DNA of 64,000 nucleotides from Herminiimonas sp. KBW02. Lineage in GTDB: Bacteria; Pseudomonadota; Gammaproteobacteria; Burkholderiales; Burkholderiaceae_D. The DNA lies in contig NZ_QAJP01000002.1 of NCBI RefSeq assembly GCF_003852535.1, forward strand, positions 1 to 64,000, read 5' to 3'. Under the pieces are notes generated by a model. That model had not been told where the DNA came from and ran no database searches. It worked only from the letters and a program-made list of their open reading frames with translations. The position numbers were made by a program, and so were the translations under genes. Positions 61,580 to 64,000 of the stretch are shown piece after piece; the first letter of the stretch is position 1; each line of letters starts with the position of its first letter.

Positions 61580-62332
61580 ATGCTAAGTATGGCCAGCGCG
61601 GCACTCATGCTGCCGGCCATCTTGCTGACCGGTGCACTGATAGGTGCTTGCGGTATAGGCGGCGTGCTGCTGGTTCCGATCCTGACGCATCTCGGCGGCA
61701 TACCCTTGCCGCAGGCGATAGCCGCCGCTTCCCTCAGTTTTGCCCTGCCTGCCCTCGTTGCCCTGCGTCCGATGCGACGTCAACCCGAATTGCTGCAACG
61801 CTGCCTGCCGCTGCTGGCTGGTGCTTTGCCAGGTGCTGCCGGTGGTGCGCTGACCGTGCACTTCTTATCCGCAGGCAGCCTGATGTCTGGTGTGATGTTG
61901 CTGGTTTTATTTGCCGGCTGGCGCGGTTTGCGCCCGCTCGATGTCGCGGCAACTCCGGCCGCCCTTCTCAGCACGCACAGCCTGCTTATGCTGGGCGCTG
62001 TGATCGGCTTTGGTTCGGCCCTGACCGGCACCGGTGGCCCGGTGCTGATCCTGCCGCTATTGATGTTGATGCGTCAGCCGCTGCCCTTCGCCGTCGTCGC
62101 AGCACAGGCGATACAGTTTCCGATCGCCATCGCGAGCAGTACCGTGCATGCGCTGGAAGGACGGCTGGATATCAAACTCGCACTGATCTGTGGTGTGCTG
62201 ATGCTGCTCGGCTCTTTCGCCGGACAACGTGCGGCGGCTGCCTTGAATGTGGCGCAACTGCAGCGCATGGTGGCGCTGCTCTTGCTGGCGGTAGGTCTGT
62301 GGTTGGGCTGCTTACTGCTGCGCCTGCCTTAG
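61580..62332 (+). CDS. TauE/SafE family membrane protein
   Basis: A 250-residue inner-membrane protein with about eight helices and the two TauE/SafE repeats: ILLTGALIGACGIGGVLLVPILTHLGG at the start and LGAVIGFGSALTGTGGPVLILPLLML in the second half. Likely exports a sulfur- or organic-acid anion. The start at 61580 begins at the first helix; the frame extends 52 codons upstream with a Cys/His-rich, non-membrane segment that I do not trust. Ends overlapping the convergent GNAT gene by four bases. Confidence 0.82.
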   Translation: MLSMASAALMLPAILLTGALIGACGIGGVLLVPILTHLGGIPLPQAIAAASLSFALPALVALRPMRRQPELLQRCLPLLAGALPGAAGGALTVHFLSAGSLMSGVMLLVLFAGWRGLRPLDVAATPAALLSTHSLLMLGAVIGFGSALTGTGGPVLILPLLMLMRQPLPFAVVAAQAIQFPIAIASSTVHALEGRLDIKLALICGVLMLLGSFAGQRAAAALNVAQLQRMVALLLLAVGLWLGCLLLRLP

Positions 62333-62919
62333 CGCACCATCTTTTGTGCCAGCATCGCCTTCACCTCATTCCACTCTGTATCGATGATGCTGAAGCGTAC
62401 CGAATTGCGCTTGCGGCCATCCGGCATGATGCGTTCATGCCGGACTATGCCCTCCTGCTTCGCGCCTATGCGCAAAATCGCCGCGCGTGATTTCTCATTC
62501 AATTCATCCGTCGTGAATTGCACGCGTATCGCCTGCATGGTTTCGAAGGCATGCGTCAACAGCAAATACTTGGCTTCGGTATTGATGCCGGAACGCTGGG
62601 TCGAACTGCCTAACCAGGTGTGACCGATTTCCATCTTGCGGTTCGCCAGGTCTACCTTCCAGAAACGCGTGCTGCCGACGATCTGTCCGGTATCGCGGCG
62701 GATGATGACGTAAGGCATGACGGTGCCGTTGTCACGTCCTTCCAGCGCCGTCGCAATGTATTTATCTACGCTGTCCGGCCCCGGAATCACGGTCACCTTC
62801 ATATTCCATAACTCGCCATCGGCCGCAGCCTTTACCAGCTGTGCGGCATCTTCTTTTTGCAAAGGACGGAGTTCTACGGTCGGGCCTGTCAGTACAGGCT
62901 GAATGAGCTGCTGTTTCAT
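62329..62919 (-). CDS. GNAT family acetyltransferase (RimJ/RimL-like)
   Basis: A 196-residue N-acetyltransferase. The head (TVELRPLQKEDAAQLVKAA) and segment IVGSTRFWKVDLANRKMEIGHTWLGSSTQRSGINTEAKYLLLTHAFE match the Acetyltransf_3 (RimJ/RimL) type. The acetyl-CoA loop is degenerate (QRSGINTEA instead of Q/RxxGxG/A). Substrate unknown; ribosomal proteins or antibiotics are usual. Isolated gene with a weak ribosome site. Confidence 0.86.
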   Translation of the reverse strand: MKQQLIQPVLTGPTVELRPLQKEDAAQLVKAAADGELWNMKVTVIPGPDSVDKYIATALEGRDNGTVMPYVIIRRDTGQIVGSTRFWKVDLANRKMEIGHTWLGSSTQRSGINTEAKYLLLTHAFETMQAIRVQFTTDELNEKSRAAILRIGAKQEGIVRHERIMPDGRKRNSVRFSIIDTEWNEVKAMLAQKMVR

Positions 62920-63086
62920 TGATAGCTGTTTGCGTGTCGTTACGTTACCGGACTCTCATCATAAAACGCGCAGGAAAACTGATGCAAAAATATTGCCAAG
63001 TGGAATCCGCAAGCCGGAAGCAACGCCGCCGATAGCATTCCGGCAAGCCCTGCAAATAAATCCGCACCTTTTCGACCAAAGCTTTT

Positions 63087-63108
63087 ATACTGTACATATA
63101 TACAGTAT
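63087..63108 (+). promoter_or_regulatory. LexA (SOS) box upstream of imuA
   Basis: CTGTACATATATACAG (63090-63105) exactly fits the CTGT-N8-ACAG LexA consensus and sits within a 22-base element (ATACTGTA/TACAGTAT arms). It lies 57 bases before the imuA start. Confidence 0.92.
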
Positions 63109-63164
63109 ATTGACACATGTAAATCAATAAAAGCTTTATCGCCAAGCAATACTTTGGAGGTCGT

Positions 63165-63959
63165 ATGGCTGCCGCCCTGCACTTATCCCGATCCTTTGCC
63201 CTACCTGTCGCCGCCCCCGAGCATCCGTCCACACTGCCGGATGCCGTCTGGCGCGCTGATCAGATGGGTTCTTATCGTTCAACCCCGGTTCCATCCGGCT
63301 ACCAGGCACTGGATCGCGAATTACCAAACGGCGGCTGGCCACCTTCTGTATTGATTGAATTACTCATGGCACAGCCCGGCATAGGCGAGCTGCGTTTGCT
63401 CGCACCTGCGCTGGCACGTCTCACGCAAGCCGACAAAACCGTAATCCTGCTGGGGCCACCACATATACCCTACCCAGCCGCACTGGAAGATCTGGGCATA
63501 CGTTTAAAGAAACTGATCCTGATCGAAACCGACAAGCCTGCTGATCGTATCTGGGCCATAGAACAAACCTTGAAAAGCGCCAGCTTCGGTGCGCTGCTGT
63601 GCTGGTTGCCGCAAGCCCGCACTGATCATTTACGTCGCCTGCAACTGGCAGCGGCTGGTGGTGAAGGCCTGAGCTTTGTCTTTCGCCCGCTCAATACGCA
63701 AGACACTTCGTCACCCGCACCGCTGCGCATCGCCTGCCAGCCAGCCGCCGCCGGACGCATGTCGGTTGAACTCATCAAACGGCGTGGCCCCATACACGCC
63801 GCCCCCTTAATCCTGCCGCTGGCCATACCTGAGATCCTGCGGCAGCCACTCACTCATCGCATGTCAGGCAAAACCTTTTCTGATACTTCTACCTATGCTG
63901 TGGATCGCCCTACACTTGCCGCAACTGCCGCTAGACGCCGCGCTACGTTGCCGGCTTAG
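63165..63959 (+). CDS. imuA: ImuA, SOS mutasome accessory protein
   Basis: A 264-residue member of the ImuA (SulA-like/RecA-related) family that works with ImuB and DnaE2 in SOS-induced, error-prone translesion synthesis. VPSGYQALDRELPNGGWPPSVLIELL (about 41-66) is the RecA-like start of the core and LLCWLPQARTDHLRRLQLAAAGGEGLSFVFRPL is the second conserved block. GGAGG ribosome site. A perfect LexA box precedes it; imuB begins inside its end, so the genes are co-transcribed. Confidence 0.92.
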   Translation: MAAALHLSRSFALPVAAPEHPSTLPDAVWRADQMGSYRSTPVPSGYQALDRELPNGGWPPSVLIELLMAQPGIGELRLLAPALARLTQADKTVILLGPPHIPYPAALEDLGIRLKKLILIETDKPADRIWAIEQTLKSASFGALLCWLPQARTDHLRRLQLAAAGGEGLSFVFRPLNTQDTSSPAPLRIACQPAAAGRMSVELIKRRGPIHAAPLILPLAIPEILRQPLTHRMSGKTFSDTSTYAVDRPTLAATAARRRATLPA

Positions 63960-64000
63960 GCATACCTCCTGCGAGCCGGATCCATATGACCATACCCCTA
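63895..64000 (+). CDS. imuB: ImuB (Y-family polymerase-like), 5' fragment
   Basis: The ATG at 63895 opens a frame that reads MLWIALHLPQLPLDAALR and runs to the window end, matching the start of ImuB, the catalytically inactive Y-family polymerase of the mutasome. It overlaps the last 65 bases of imuA in another frame. Only 35 codons lie in the window; dnaE2 is expected downstream. The break is due to the window edge, not a gene defect. Confidence 0.82.
   Translation, partial: MLWIALHLPQLPLDAALRCRLRHTSCEPDPYDHTP

Noticed and set aside
1-64000. CRISPR arrays, tRNA/rRNA genes, insertion sequences or prophage
   Set aside because: No regularly spaced repeats, no cloverleaf-like or rRNA sequence recognised, and no transposase or integrase product found.

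Overview
The window reads as chromosomal DNA of a Burkholderiales betaproteobacterium, most likely an Oxalobacteraceae member close to Herminiimonas/Janthinobacterium. This is an inference from the gene content (CbpA-CbpM, ImuA-ImuB, OpgD, Bug-type binding protein, c-type cytochrome FTR1 permease, FmdAB), the moderate GC and the divergent LysR/TetR/AraC pairs; nothing here names the species. It is gene-dense and ordinary in base use. I see no tRNA, rRNA, CRISPR array, prophage or transposase gene.

Layout. 1-6.5 kb: an edge repeat, Dps, an esterase, a membrane diguanylate cyclase with a leader hairpin, OpgD and a periplasmic D,D-endopeptidase. 6.5-9 kb: feoA-feoB plus a Cys-rich partner under a Fur box. 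10-12.8 kb: a TetR regulator divergent from four small genes (SnoaL-like, VOC, YCII/DGPF, SRPBCC). 12.9-17.2 kb: AlkB, a YqjI-YqjH-like pair with a His-rich sensor tail, and a Fur-boxed cytochrome c-FTR1 fusion. 17.3-20.6 kb: transporter, LysR and NAD(P)-binding protein. 20.7-24.6 kb: two membrane proteins, then an ECF sigma factor, a Tat-exported ferritin-like protein, a cytochrome c and GTP cyclohydrolase I in one run.

24.6-38.4 kb is regulator-rich: SDR/LysR, a DTW-domain protein, TetR with tandem operators and its MFS transporter, a methyltransferase with no usable start codon, Bug protein/LysR, a PepSY-linked two-component system, and MFS/AraC. 38.5-43.5 kb: an unrecognised 528-residue protein, SmpB, a TauE-type exporter, and Rnk with a 38-residue membrane peptide.

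43.6-50.6 kb holds the most interesting system. A LuxR-type response regulator overlaps a 1125-residue hybrid kinase whose N-terminus is a complete NCS1-type nucleobase/hydantoin transporter, joined to the kinase by an eight-cysteine module. Divergent from it are formamidase (fmdA), fmdB and an AmiS/UreI-type amide/urea channel. I infer a transporter-like receptor that senses an amide or related nitrogen compound and controls its uptake and hydrolysis.

50.7-64 kb: ArsR/AHSA1, MarC, a DedA-rhodanese fusion, Psd, AsmA-like protein, nitronate monooxygenase, VIT-family transporter, cbpA-cbpM, a SUMF1-fold protein lacking the FGE cysteines, TauE, GNAT, and a LexA-boxed imuA followed by the start of imuB, cut by the window edge.
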